Source: an uncultured Clostridia bacterium
GTDB lineage: Bacteria; Bacillota; Clostridia; Christensenellales; Aristaeellaceae
Assembly (NCBI GenBank): GCA_944333055.1
Contig: CALVKT010000015.1
Location: 18,894 to 82,893, forward strand
Reading direction: 5' to 3'
DNA: 64,000 bases
The position numbers and the translations under genes were made by a program. Within the stretch, counting starts at the first letter, position 1, and each line of letters opens with the position of its first letter. The notes under the pieces are model-generated. The model saw only the letters and a list, made by a program, of their open reading frames with translations, made no database searches and was not told the DNA's origin. This document shows positions 23,861 to 32,810 of this stretch, piece by piece.

Positions 23861-24789
23861 ACAGCCCGCTCGTGTCCCTCGTCCTGCCCTGCTACCAGAA
23901 CGGGCGGACGCTCGCGCGCACCGTGCACAGCATTCAGGCGCAGACGGTGCGCGACTGGGAGCTCATCGCCGTGGACGACGGCTCCGCGGACGATACGCTG
24001 GCTGTCTTGCAGCGGTTGGCGCAGCATGAGCCGCGCATGCGCGTGCTCCATCAGGAGAACGGCGGCGTCTCCGCCGCGCGCAACGCCGGCATGGCACAGG
24101 CGCGGGGCGAATGGCTCGCGTTCGTCGATGCGGACGACCACCTGCCGCCGGACGCGCTCGCCCACCTGCTCTCGCTGACGGATGCGGACACGGACGTCGT
24201 CTGCGGCGCGTACACGATGCGCTTTCGCGACGAAGGCGGCCGGGAAGAGCGGCATGCCTGTGCAAGCGGCGATTTGCAGACGGTGCTCGAAAGCCTCATC
24301 CGGGGCGACAGCGCGCTCAACAGCATGTGCGCCCGGCTCTATCGCGCGGACATGATCGAGAAACACGGCATCCGCGCGCCGCTGGGCGTGAAGGTCGGCG
24401 AGGACGTGCTGTTCAACCTCGACGCGTTCATGGCCGCGCGCGCGTGGCGCATGAGCGCCCATGTCGTCTACATCTATGAATTTGGCGGCAACTCCGCGAT
24501 GACGCGCGCGCGCAGCGACCGCTACGCGCAGAGCGTGCCGATGATCGAGGGCATCGGGCGCTTCATCGCGCGCCACGGCCTGGCGACGCCGCTGTTTCGT
24601 GCGCACATCGACCTGTACGTGCGCACGCTGCGCGCCGATCGCGGCCGTCTGCGCGCGGCGCTCGCGCTCAACCGCGAGATGGTATCCGCCATCACGAAGG
24701 GCGTCGATCCGCGCGCGCTGCCCGCCAAGCAAAAATTGTACTATCTGGCGCTGACGGCGCTGCCGGCGTCGAGCTATCTGCTGCCGTGA
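23857..24789 (+). CDS. Glycosyltransferase family 2
   Basis: 310-residue GT2 enzyme: 'VSLVLPCYQNGRTLARTVHSI', 'AVDDGSADDTLAVLQ', 'ENGGVSAARNAGMAQARGEW', metal-binding 'FVDADD' and 'KVGEDVLFNLDAFM'. ATG 23857 overlaps the previous stop by 4 bases (ATGA), with AAAGGAG upstream. The C-terminus ends shortly after a basic amphipathic stretch, as in its tandem neighbours. Confidence 0.87.
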   Translation: MNSPLVSLVLPCYQNGRTLARTVHSIQAQTVRDWELIAVDDGSADDTLAVLQRLAQHEPRMRVLHQENGGVSAARNAGMAQARGEWLAFVDADDHLPPDALAHLLSLTDADTDVVCGAYTMRFRDEGGREERHACASGDLQTVLESLIRGDSALNSMCARLYRADMIEKHGIRAPLGVKVGEDVLFNLDAFMAARAWRMSAHVVYIYEFGGNSAMTRARSDRYAQSVPMIEGIGRFIARHGLATPLFRAHIDLYVRTLRADRGRLRAALALNREMVSAITKGVDPRALPAKQKLYYLALTALPASSYLLP

Positions 24790-24808
24790 AGGCGGAGGGG
24801 AAGTACCC

Positions 24809-25786
24809 ATGATAACACCTGATATCAGCATCATCGTGCCGTGCTACAATGCGGACCGCTACCTGAATGTGTGTCTGGAGAGCCTCAAGGCGCAGCGGTA
24901 TCCTGAGATCGAGATGATCCTCATCGACGACGGCTCCACCGATGCGACCGGCGCGATTCTCGACCGCTTCGCGCGCGAGGAGCCGCGCGCACGGGTCATC
25001 CACATGCAAAACAGCGGCGTATCGGCCGCGCGCAACAGGGGCCTCGACGCGGCGCAGGGGCGCTACATCGCCTTCATGGACGCGGACGACGCGCTGGAGG
25101 AGAACAGCCTGCGCACGCTGTATCAGCAGGCCGTGCGCACGGGCGCACAGATCGTATCGGCCAATCACACCCTCTTTGACATGGAAAAGGGCCGGCGCAT
25201 TCCGGTGGAGATCGAGCCGGTGGTGCAGCTGCCCGCGCAGATCGCCAAAGAGATCATCCACATGCACCGCATTTACAACAACCTCTGGAACAAGCTCTAC
25301 GACCGGACGCTGCTGGAGGGCCTCAGACTCGACGAGAGCGTGCGCATCGGCGAGGACGCGCTGCTCAACCTCCAGCTCTTCCTGCGCGCGCACAGGGTGT
25401 CGCATCTGCCGGACCGCACATACGTCTACCGCGTGCACAGCCGGTCGGCGATGGCGAGCATCCGCGGCTACAGTCAGGCGCATCAGCCGATGCTGCGCAG
25501 CATGAGCGCCATCCTGATCGATCAGGGCGTCAAGGAACTGTATTTCAGGGACTTTTTGCAGAGCTGCGTGTGGCTGGACGAGAAAGAGCGCGGCATCGTC
25601 GCGTGCATGAAGACGTTCGGCGCCAAGATTCGGCCCCTCGTGCTGCAAGGCGTGCAGGAGGAGAGGATTCCCCGGCAGGACAGGCGGCTGTACCGGCTCG
25701 TGCGCGGCGGCCTGTTTCCGGCGTTTTACATGCTCATGCGCGTGCGCGAAAAGCTGACGGGAAGAAGATGGGGGATCAGGCGATGA
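24809..25786 (+). CDS. Glycosyltransferase family 2
   Basis: 325-residue GT2 enzyme: 'ISIIVPCYNADRYLNVCLESL', 'MILIDDGSTDATGAIL', 'QNSGVSAARNRGLDAAQGRY', metal-binding 'FMDADD' and 'RIGEDALLNLQLFL'. ATG 24809 follows GGAGGGG by 8 bases. It is separated from the previous gene by only 19 bases and overlaps the pyruvyl transferase gene by 4 bases. The C-terminal 'YRLVRGGLFPAFYMLMRVREKLTG' is an amphipathic helix that could hold the enzyme on the membrane. Confidence 0.88.
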   Translation: MITPDISIIVPCYNADRYLNVCLESLKAQRYPEIEMILIDDGSTDATGAILDRFAREEPRARVIHMQNSGVSAARNRGLDAAQGRYIAFMDADDALEENSLRTLYQQAVRTGAQIVSANHTLFDMEKGRRIPVEIEPVVQLPAQIAKEIIHMHRIYNNLWNKLYDRTLLEGLRLDESVRIGEDALLNLQLFLRAHRVSHLPDRTYVYRVHSRSAMASIRGYSQAHQPMLRSMSAILIDQGVKELYFRDFLQSCVWLDEKERGIVACMKTFGAKIRPLVLQGVQEERIPRQDRRLYRLVRGGLFPAFYMLMRVREKLTGRRWGIRR

Positions 25787-26943
25787 AGAGGATCATGCTC
25801 TACAACAACGGGGGCTTTGGCAACCGCGGCTGCGAGGCCATCGTCCGCTCGACGGCGGCGCTCTTTGGCGGGCAGGCGCGCCTCGCGGCGACCTCCGGCC
25901 AGCCGGACATCGACCGCGCGGCCCGCGTGCCGGGCCTCTCGCGCATCGTGCCGGACCAGATCTCGCCCTACAGCGTGCGCCGGCTGATCAATTCGGTCGG
26001 CTTCCGGCTGGGCATGCCGCGCGAGCAGGAGGTGGCGCGCAAGCACGGCACGGTCATCGACCTCGGCCTGCGCAGCGACATCTGCCTGTCCGTCGGCGGG
26101 GACACGTACTGCTACAAGCCGCAGGAGCACATGCGGGTGATCAACGGCCGCCTGCGCCATGCGGGCAAGCCGCTGGCGCTGTGGGGCTGCTCGGTGGAGC
26201 CGGACAGCCTGCGGGGCGAGCTGCTCGAAGACCTGCGCGCATACGACCTGCTGATCGCGCGCGAATCGATCACGGCGCAGGCGATGGCCGATTGCGGCCT
26301 GCCGGTGATGCGCTGGTGTGATCCGGCGTTCACCATGGAGCGCAAAGACCTGCCGCTGCCGCCCGCCTGGCGGGCGGGCAAAACGGTGGGCGTCAACGTC
26401 AGCCCGCTGGTGCTCGGACTGGCCCGCGACGGCGAAAGGACGCTCGACGCGTTCGTGCGGCTCGTGCGCCACATCCTGCGCACGAGCGACTGCGCGGTGG
26501 CGCTGATCGCGCACGTCTTCTGGGCGCACGACAACGACATGGATGCGCTGCGGCGGATCAAGGCGCAGTTTGCGGACGAGCCGCGCGTCTTCCTGCTGGG
26601 CGAGGGGCTCAGCGCGCCGCAGATCAAGGGCTACATCGCGCGGCTGTCCGCGCTGGTGACGGCGCGCACGCACGCGTCCATCGCGGCGTATTCCACCGGA
26701 GTGCCGACGCTGGTCATCGGCTATTCGGTGAAGGCGCGCGGCATCGCGCGCGATCTGTTCGGCGAGGAAGCCGGGCATCTCATCGCGGTGCAGGAGCTGG
26801 CCGGCGCGCAGGAGCTGCTCGACGCATACGACGCGCTGGCCGCGCGCGCGGACGCGGAGCGCGCGTTCCTCAAGGAACGCCTCCCGGCGTACATGGACGG
26901 CCGGGAAGAGGCGGTCGCCGCGGTGATGGCGCTGGCCGGATGA
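25783..26943 (+). CDS. Polysaccharide pyruvyl transferase family protein
   Basis: 386-residue protein of the CsaB/WcaK pyruvyl-transferase family, which adds ketal-linked pyruvate to sugars of surface polymers, using phosphoenolpyruvate. Seen: N-terminal 'YNNGGFGNRGCEAIVRSTAAL' glycine-rich loop, 'SVGGDTYCYKP', 'LALWGCSVEPDS', 'ARESITAQAMADCGL', 'RWCDPAF', and the conserved C-terminal 'ARTHASIAAYSTGVPTLVIGYSVKARGIARDLFG'. Start ATG 25783 overlaps the GT2 stop; ATG 25768 is an alternative. In Bacillus CsaB pyruvylates secondary wall polymer to anchor SLH proteins; no SLH protein is in this window, so the acceptor is unknown. Confidence 0.88.
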   Translation: MKRIMLYNNGGFGNRGCEAIVRSTAALFGGQARLAATSGQPDIDRAARVPGLSRIVPDQISPYSVRRLINSVGFRLGMPREQEVARKHGTVIDLGLRSDICLSVGGDTYCYKPQEHMRVINGRLRHAGKPLALWGCSVEPDSLRGELLEDLRAYDLLIARESITAQAMADCGLPVMRWCDPAFTMERKDLPLPPAWRAGKTVGVNVSPLVLGLARDGERTLDAFVRLVRHILRTSDCAVALIAHVFWAHDNDMDALRRIKAQFADEPRVFLLGEGLSAPQIKGYIARLSALVTARTHASIAAYSTGVPTLVIGYSVKARGIARDLFGEEAGHLIAVQELAGAQELLDAYDALAARADAERAFLKERLPAYMDGREEAVAAVMALAG

Positions 26944-26956
26944 CGGAGGAGAGACG

Positions 26957-28150
26957 ATGAGAGAGACGGTCAGGGCGAACAAGGCGGATTGCACGGGCTG
27001 CGGCGCGTGCGCGAGCATCTGCCCCAAGGGCGCCATCACCATGAAGCCGGACGAGGAGGGCTTCCTCTATCCGGCGGTCGACGGCGCGAAGTGCGTTTCG
27101 TGCGACCTGTGCGAGAAGCGCTGCCCGGCGGGCAAGCCTGTGCAGGCGAATGTCCAGCATGCGTTCGGCGCGCAGCATCGGGATGCGCGCGTGCGCGGCG
27201 CGTCGTCCTCCGGCGGCGTGTTCACGGCGCTTGCGCGCGGCGTGCTCGCGCGCGGGGGCGTGGTGTTCGGCGCGGCGTTTGACGAGGCGCTGCGCGTGGA
27301 GCACGTCGGCGCGTTTGACGAGGCGGAGCTCGCCGGCATGTGCGGCTCCAAGTACGTGCAGAGCGACGCGGCGGAGGCGATTGCGCACGCGGCGTCGCTG
27401 CTGGAGCGCGGGATTCCGGTGCTCTTCTCCGGCGCGCCCTGCCAGGTGAACGGCCTGCGCGCGCGCGTGGGCAGCCGCTATGACGAACTGCTGCTGACGG
27501 TGGATTTCGTCTGCCACGGCGTGCCGTCCCCGGCGGTGTTCGCGGGCTATCTGCGGGAGCTGGAACACAGGCACGGCCGGCGCGTGACGGCTTACGCGTT
27601 TCGCGACAAGCGCAACGGCTGGAAGGACTTTTCCGCCGTCGCCACGCTTGAGGACGGCACGCAGATCGCGGGCGGGCAGACGACGGACCCGTATCTCTAC
27701 GGTTTTTTGCAGAACCTGTATCTGCGCCCGTCCTGCGTGCAGTGCGATGCGCTGCGCGGGGCGCACCACGCCGCCGACATCACGATGGCGGATCTCTGGG
27801 GCGCGCAGGATGTCGCGCCCGGTCGCGACGACGACACCGGCCTGTCGCTCGTGCTGATCAACACGCAGCGCGGCCGTCAGGCGTTTGAGGCCTGCCGCGC
27901 GCAGCTTGCCGTCTTTCCCGTGCGCGATGTGGATTCGCTGCTTCGCTACAATCCGAGCATCGCGCGCCCGGCCACGGCGCATCCCAAGCGTCAGGCCTTC
28001 TTCCGGCACTTTGCCGGGCACGGCTTTGACAGCGCGCACGTGATGAAGCTGCTGGCCGGGCCGGGCCGGGCCGAGCGCATCGCGCGCCGCATCCTGCATC
28101 TGCCCAGGGGTCTTCTGCGCCGCGTCCGCGCGGTTTTTCAAAGACACTGA
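26957..28150 (+). CDS. Coenzyme F420 hydrogenase/dehydrogenase beta-subunit-like Fe-S protein
   Basis: 397-residue protein with two N-terminal 4Fe-4S clusters ('CTGCGACASICP' and 'CVSCDLCEKRCP') followed by an FrhB/FdhB N- and C-terminal domain: 'SSSGGVFTALARGVL', 'FSGAPCQVNGLRA', 'DFVCHGVPSPAVFAGYL', and extra cysteines in 'RPSCVQCDALRGAHHAADITMADLWG'. In archaea the family moves electrons to F420. In Firmicutes polysaccharide clusters homologues occur with pyruvyl transferases and glycosyltransferases, with no defined reaction. Here it directly follows the pyruvyl transferase. The start ATG 26957 is preceded by GGAGGAG. The last ~60 residues are basic. Confidence 0.86.
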   Translation: MRETVRANKADCTGCGACASICPKGAITMKPDEEGFLYPAVDGAKCVSCDLCEKRCPAGKPVQANVQHAFGAQHRDARVRGASSSGGVFTALARGVLARGGVVFGAAFDEALRVEHVGAFDEAELAGMCGSKYVQSDAAEAIAHAASLLERGIPVLFSGAPCQVNGLRARVGSRYDELLLTVDFVCHGVPSPAVFAGYLRELEHRHGRRVTAYAFRDKRNGWKDFSAVATLEDGTQIAGGQTTDPYLYGFLQNLYLRPSCVQCDALRGAHHAADITMADLWGAQDVAPGRDDDTGLSLVLINTQRGRQAFEACRAQLAVFPVRDVDSLLRYNPSIARPATAHPKRQAFFRHFAGHGFDSAHVMKLLAGPGRAERIARRILHLPRGLLRRVRAVFQRH

Positions 28151-28174
28151 TCGCTGTAAGCGAGAAAGGACACC

Positions 28175-29542
28175 ATGAGACGACTCATTAGACAGCGCCC
28201 GGATGTCAACGGCATCACCGAGGGCGTCATCTGGAAACAACTGCTGCTGTTCTTCTTTCCCATCGTGCTGGGCACGTTCTTCCAACAGCTGTACAACACC
28301 GCGGACGCCATCATCGTGGGCAAGTTCGTGGGCAAGGAGGCGCTGGCGGCCGTCGGCGGCTCGACGGGCACGCTGGTCAACCTGCTCGTGGGCTTCTTCG
28401 TGGGCATCGCCTCCGGCGCGTCAGTCATCATCGCGCAGCTCTTCGGCGCGCGGCATGCAAAGGACGTCTCGCGCGCGGTGCACACGACGATCGCGCTGGC
28501 ACTGGTCAGCGGCGCGCTGCTCACCGTCGCGGGGCTGCTGCTCTCCGAGCGCATCCTCCTGCTGATGGGCACGCCCCAGGATGTCATGGGCTACGCGCTT
28601 TCCTATCTTCAGATCTACTTCCTAGGCATGATTCCCCAGCTCCTGTACAACATCGGCTCCGGCATCCTGCGTGCCGTCGGCGATTCGCGCAGGCCCATGC
28701 TCTTTCTGATCTGCGCGGCGATGACCAACGTGGTGCTGGACATCCTGTTTGTGCTGGGCTTCAACATGGGCGTGGAGGGCGCGGCCATCGCCACGGTCAT
28801 CTCCCAGGTGGTCAGCGCGGTGCTCATCGTCGGCAGCCTGCACCACGCACAGCCGGTCTATCGCCTGCACTTGCGAAAGATCCGCTTTCACGGCGACATG
28901 CTCGCCAGAATCGTGAAGATCGGCCTGCCTGCGGGCCTGCAGTCGGTCATGTATTCGCTCTCCAACCTGATCATTCAGGCCAGCGTCAACGGTTTTGGCA
29001 CGGACGTGATGGCCGCGTGGACGGCGTATGGCAAGATCGACGGCATGTACTGGATGATCATCAGCGCGTTCGGCGTGTCGATCACCACGTTTGCCGGGCA
29101 GAATTTCGGCGCGGGGCATTATGACCGCATGCGTCGCAGCGTGCGCGTGTGTCTGGGCATCTCCGCGGGCGTCACCGTCTGCATGAGCGCGCTGACGCTG
29201 CTGCTGGGCCGCCCGATGCTGAGGATGTTCACGGACGATCCGCTGGTGGTGGAGATCGGCATGACGATCATCCGCGTGATCGTGCCCACGTGGATCACGT
29301 ACCTGTGCATCGAGATCCTCTCCGGCGCGCTGCGCGGCGCGGGCGATTCGCTGGTGCCCACGCTCATGACGCTGGCGGGCATCTGCCTGCTGCGCGTCTT
29401 CTGGGTGACGGCGGTCGTGCCGGTGCATCACGAGTTGACGGTGTTGCTGCTCAGCTATCCGATCACCTGGACGCTCACCTCAGCGCTGTTCATCGTCTAC
29501 TATCTGCGCGGCAAGTGGCTGGGCCGCTGCATCGCGCATTAG
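28175..29542 (+). CDS. MATE family transporter
   Basis: 455-residue, 12-helix membrane protein of the MATE family: 'LFFFPIVLGTFFQQLYNTADAIIVGKFVG' helix 1, 'GASVIIAQLFGARHAKDVSRAVHT', and the pseudo-repeat in the second half 'KIGLPAGLQSVMYSLSNLIIQ' and 'TFAGQNFGAGHYDRMRR'. Cation-driven export of organic compounds is the family role. Its place at the end of a glycosyltransferase cluster without a recognisable Wzx allows that it moves lipid-linked glycan, since MATE and flippases share the MOP superfamily; this is speculation. Start ATG 28175 follows GAAAGGA. Confidence 0.9.
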   Translation: MRRLIRQRPDVNGITEGVIWKQLLLFFFPIVLGTFFQQLYNTADAIIVGKFVGKEALAAVGGSTGTLVNLLVGFFVGIASGASVIIAQLFGARHAKDVSRAVHTTIALALVSGALLTVAGLLLSERILLLMGTPQDVMGYALSYLQIYFLGMIPQLLYNIGSGILRAVGDSRRPMLFLICAAMTNVVLDILFVLGFNMGVEGAAIATVISQVVSAVLIVGSLHHAQPVYRLHLRKIRFHGDMLARIVKIGLPAGLQSVMYSLSNLIIQASVNGFGTDVMAAWTAYGKIDGMYWMIISAFGVSITTFAGQNFGAGHYDRMRRSVRVCLGISAGVTVCMSALTLLLGRPMLRMFTDDPLVVEIGMTIIRVIVPTWITYLCIEILSGALRGAGDSLVPTLMTLAGICLLRVFWVTAVVPVHHELTVLLLSYPITWTLTSALFIVYYLRGKWLGRCIAH

Positions 29543-29554
29543 AAGGGAACGCCT

Positions 29555-31858
29555 ATGCGCCATACCACGAAAGAGAAAGCGCCGGTTCTCCTGCCCGTCC
29601 GGCGAAAGCTGCTGGCCGTCACGATCGCGTATCTGTGCGGTGTGTTCATGACGCATCTTGCGCTGCCTGCGGCATGGCTGTGGGCGCCGTGCGCGCTTCT
29701 GTTTGTGGGGTCGGTCTTCCGGCTTCGCAAGCGGAGGCGCGCGCTTTTTTGCATCATGGCGTGCGCGCTGTGCTTCGGATGGCTTCGCGCGGGCGGCGTG
29801 CTGCGCGTGCGCGACGCGCCCAGCGCGCCGGGCGTCCGGATCGAAGGGACGGTCAGCGCGATCAAGCGGGCGTACCGCGTGTACCTGAGCGACGTGACGA
29901 TCGAAGGCGAGCCGGCGACGGCGCGCGATGTCGTCGTCACGCTGATGCAGGAGGAGGGCGAGAAATCGCCGCCCTCGCCGCAGGTCGGACAGCGCGTGCA
30001 GGGCACGGGCAGGCTGTTTGCGCCGGAGGAGGCGCGCAATCCGGGCGACATCGACGGGCGGATTCAAGCGCTCTGCGACGGATACGAGCTGTCCGGCTAT
30101 CTGCTGCCGGGCTGGTCGGCGCAGGGCGAAGCGGCGTTCTCCATCGGCGAGGCATTTCGCCGCCTGCGGGAGCACATTCTGGCGCGCGTGGACGCGCTCT
30201 TCGGCGTGCAGGCGCCGCTGTTTCGCGGCATCCTGCTTGGCGACCGCACGCAGCTGGACAGCGAGACGGTCGCGGCCATGCGGCTGACGGGCACGGTGCA
30301 CGTGCTGACCGTCTCCGGCCTGCACCTGAGCGCGATCGCGCAGGTGATCGGCAAGCTGCTTGAGCGCCTGCCCGTTCGCCGCCGCTGCCGGATGGCGATC
30401 CTCAGCGCCTTGTTGACGGGCTTTACCTGCCTGACGGGCGCGGAGGCGGGAACGGTGCGCGCGTGCATCATGGCGCTCTTGCGGGAATACGCCGTGCTGC
30501 GCGGCAGGCGGTATGAGCCGCTGACGGGACTCGCCTGCGCGGCGCTGCTCATGACGCTCGTGCGCCCGCTCTGGGCGCTGAACGCCTCGTTCCAGTTCTC
30601 ATTTTTCGTGGTGTTGGGCATTCAGCTCTTTGCGCACGGCTTTTCCGCGCTGGCGCGAAGACATGTGCGGGGCAGGGCGGCGCACGCGGCGATGGATACG
30701 GTGGCCGTCAGTGCGGGCGCGCAGATCGCGTCCGTGCCCATGCAGCTGCTGTTCTATGGATACGTGCCGCTGCTCTCCCTGCCCATGAACGTGGCGTGCA
30801 GCGCGCTGATGACGGCGCTGCTGCTGGGCGGCTGGGTCGCGACGCTGCTCGGCTTCCTGTGGTTTGACGCGGGCGCGGCCTGCGCGCGCCTGCTGTCGCA
30901 CGCGGCTGCGGCGTTTGAGGCGGCGAATCTGTGGGCGGCGTCGCTGGAAGGGGCCATCGTGCGCCTGCCCGCGCCGTATGGCGCGACGGTGCTGCTCTTC
31001 GCCGGGCTGATGATGCTCTGCTCCAACCGCATCCGCTATGGCCGCTGGCGCAGGCAGGCGATTGCCGTGACGGCATGCGTGATCGCCCTGTGCTACGTGC
31101 CCCGGCTCAACCCGCAGGCGCGCTACGTGCAGCTGGACGTCGGTCAGGGCGACGCGGCGCTCTTTCGCAGCGGGCGCAGGGCGGTGCTCGTGGACGTGGG
31201 GCCTGCGGACAGCTACGACATGCTGCGCTATCTGCGCCATGAGGGCCTGCTCGTCGATGCGGTCATCCTCTCGCATATGGACGAAGACCACGTGGGCGCG
31301 CTTTCCGTGCTGATTGACTCGGAGGTGGAGATTCCGGCGGTGGTCGCTGCGCAGGATGCCGCAAGCGATGCGAAGCTCGCCGAACCCGTGCAGGCTGCGC
31401 TCGCGCAGATGGCGGAAGAAGGCGTGCCGATGCACGAGGTTTCGCGCGGGGATTCCATCGACGTGGGCTTCATGCACGTTGACGTGCTCTCGCCGTGGGC
31501 GGCGCTGCACGGCAGCAACGAGCGTTCGCTGCTGCTGTTTACACAGATGCAAGGCGTAAAATTCCTGCTGACGGGCGATCTGCCGTCGGCATGCGAGCCG
31601 GAGAACGTGCCCGACTGCGACGTGCTTAAGGTTGCGCACCATGGCAGCAAGTCCTCCACCAGCGACGCGTTTCTCGCGCAGAGCACGCCGGAGCTTGCGC
31701 TCATCAGCGTCGGCGCGAACAACTGGTACGGCCATCCCACCGCGCGCGTGCTCGCGTCGCTGGAGACCGCCGGCGCGCAGGTGCTGCGCACCGATACGCA
31801 CGGCTGCACCACGCTGTGGCTTGGCGACGGGCGCTGGCGCGCACAGACGTGGCTCTAG
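29555..31858 (+). CDS. comEC: DNA internalization/competence protein ComEC/Rec2 family
   Basis: 767-residue membrane protein. Two to three N-terminal helices and a DUF4131-like OB region (residues ~1-190) are followed by the Competence domain with 'FRGILLGDRTQL' and 'LTVSGLHLSAIAQVIGKLL' and many helices (~200-510). A C-terminal metallo-beta-lactamase domain has 'LDVGQGDAALFRSGRRAVLVDVG', the metal motif 'SHMDEDHVGALS' (HxDxDH) and 'KVAHHGSKSSTSD'. ComEC forms the channel for single-stranded DNA uptake; the MBL domain may degrade the other strand. No other com genes are in the window. Start ATG 29555 after AGAAGGGA. Confidence 0.92.
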   Translation: MRHTTKEKAPVLLPVRRKLLAVTIAYLCGVFMTHLALPAAWLWAPCALLFVGSVFRLRKRRRALFCIMACALCFGWLRAGGVLRVRDAPSAPGVRIEGTVSAIKRAYRVYLSDVTIEGEPATARDVVVTLMQEEGEKSPPSPQVGQRVQGTGRLFAPEEARNPGDIDGRIQALCDGYELSGYLLPGWSAQGEAAFSIGEAFRRLREHILARVDALFGVQAPLFRGILLGDRTQLDSETVAAMRLTGTVHVLTVSGLHLSAIAQVIGKLLERLPVRRRCRMAILSALLTGFTCLTGAEAGTVRACIMALLREYAVLRGRRYEPLTGLACAALLMTLVRPLWALNASFQFSFFVVLGIQLFAHGFSALARRHVRGRAAHAAMDTVAVSAGAQIASVPMQLLFYGYVPLLSLPMNVACSALMTALLLGGWVATLLGFLWFDAGAACARLLSHAAAAFEAANLWAASLEGAIVRLPAPYGATVLLFAGLMMLCSNRIRYGRWRRQAIAVTACVIALCYVPRLNPQARYVQLDVGQGDAALFRSGRRAVLVDVGPADSYDMLRYLRHEGLLVDAVILSHMDEDHVGALSVLIDSEVEIPAVVAAQDAASDAKLAEPVQAALAQMAEEGVPMHEVSRGDSIDVGFMHVDVLSPWAALHGSNERSLLLFTQMQGVKFLLTGDLPSACEPENVPDCDVLKVAHHGSKSSTSDAFLAQSTPELALISVGANNWYGHPTARVLASLETAGAQVLRTDTHGCTTLWLGDGRWRAQTWL

Positions 31859-31928
31859 CCGCGCTGCATAGGCGTGCGTGCACGCGCATATACTGTCACG
31901 AGTTGCCAGAGAGCGGGGAGTGAACGGC

Positions 31929-32753
31929 ATGAAGCGGCGTGCGGCCAGGGAACCTGCGGCACAGACGGCTGTGCGGCCACAGATGATGCGCGTGCGCGTG
32001 GACGACGTGTACGGCGGAATGATCGAGGGGCGGGCGGAGACGCCGCTCGACCTGCTGGCGGCGTCCATTGCGCGCCACGGGCTCTTGCAGCCCATCGTCG
32101 TGCGGCGAAACAGGCAGGCGGGGCGCTATGCGCTCGTGTGCGGCGCGCGGCGGCTGGCGGCCTGCCGCCTGCTCGGCCTGCGCGAGATCGACGCGGCGTG
32201 TCTGGACATCGACGAGGACGAGGCGATGGCCTGCTTCCTGGAGGAGCACGCCGCGCACGTGACGCCCGGCCCCATCGAGGAGGCGCAGGCGCTTTCGGGG
32301 CGGGAATCGGCGATGGAGGCGACGGTGCTCAGCGGCGCGCAGCTGCAAAGGCGGCTGCGCCTGCTGTCGCTTTCCCCGCGCGTGCGGCAGATCGTGCACG
32401 CGCGCGCGCTCACGCTTGAGCAGGCGGAGCCGCTGCTCGCCGTGCAGGGGGAAGAGCGGCAGATCGAAGCGGCGCTGATCATCGCGGAGCGGTCGCTCAC
32501 GCCCGCGCAGGCGCGGCGGCTCGTCTTTGGCCCGGAGGATCGCGGGGAAACCGGTGGGCGGCGGCGCGCGGTGCGCACGGCGCTGGACGGCGTGATGCGC
32601 ATCGCCGAACGCATGCGCGCGCAGGGGATGAAGGCGAGCGTGTCCGTGCACGCGCGGGAGGGCGGCATGTGCGTGCAGCTCGTCTTTGCCCACGCACAAA
32701 TGCAGGCGGATCAGCAGGAATTTGAAAAGACGCGGAGAAATCATTTAAGATGA
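31929..32753 (+). CDS. ParB/Spo0J-like N-terminal domain protein
   Basis: 274-residue basic protein. Residues ~20-110 are a ParB/Srx fold with 'LDLLAASIARHGLLQPIVVRR' and a box II 'LVCGARRLAACRLLGLREIDA' (GxRR replaced by GARR, CTP-binding in ParB). A helix-turn-helix-like segment (~135-195) has 'SGAQLQRRLRLLSLSPRVRQIV' and 'LTLEQAEPLLAV'. A C-terminal ~60-residue domain may dimerise. There is no adjacent parA or parS-like site, so it is not a normal segregation pair and could be a nucleoid-occlusion-like or regulatory paralogue. ATG 31929 has GGGGAGTG; a longer form from ATG 31878 is less likely. Confidence 0.72.
   Translation: MKRRAAREPAAQTAVRPQMMRVRVDDVYGGMIEGRAETPLDLLAASIARHGLLQPIVVRRNRQAGRYALVCGARRLAACRLLGLREIDAACLDIDEDEAMACFLEEHAAHVTPGPIEEAQALSGRESAMEATVLSGAQLQRRLRLLSLSPRVRQIVHARALTLEQAEPLLAVQGEERQIEAALIIAERSLTPAQARRLVFGPEDRGETGGRRRAVRTALDGVMRIAERMRAQGMKASVSVHAREGGMCVQLVFAHAQMQADQQEFEKTRRNHLR
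32722..32751 (+). promoter_or_regulatory. Possible promoter of degV-tadA
   Basis: TTGAAA (32722-32727), 18-base spacer, TAAGAT (32746-32751); overlaps the end of the ParB-like gene. Confidence 0.5.
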
Positions 32754-32810
32754 ATCGAGGGGAAAGGCGGCTCTTGGAGCCGTTTGCATACGCAAGGAGG
32801 GGGAAAGACC

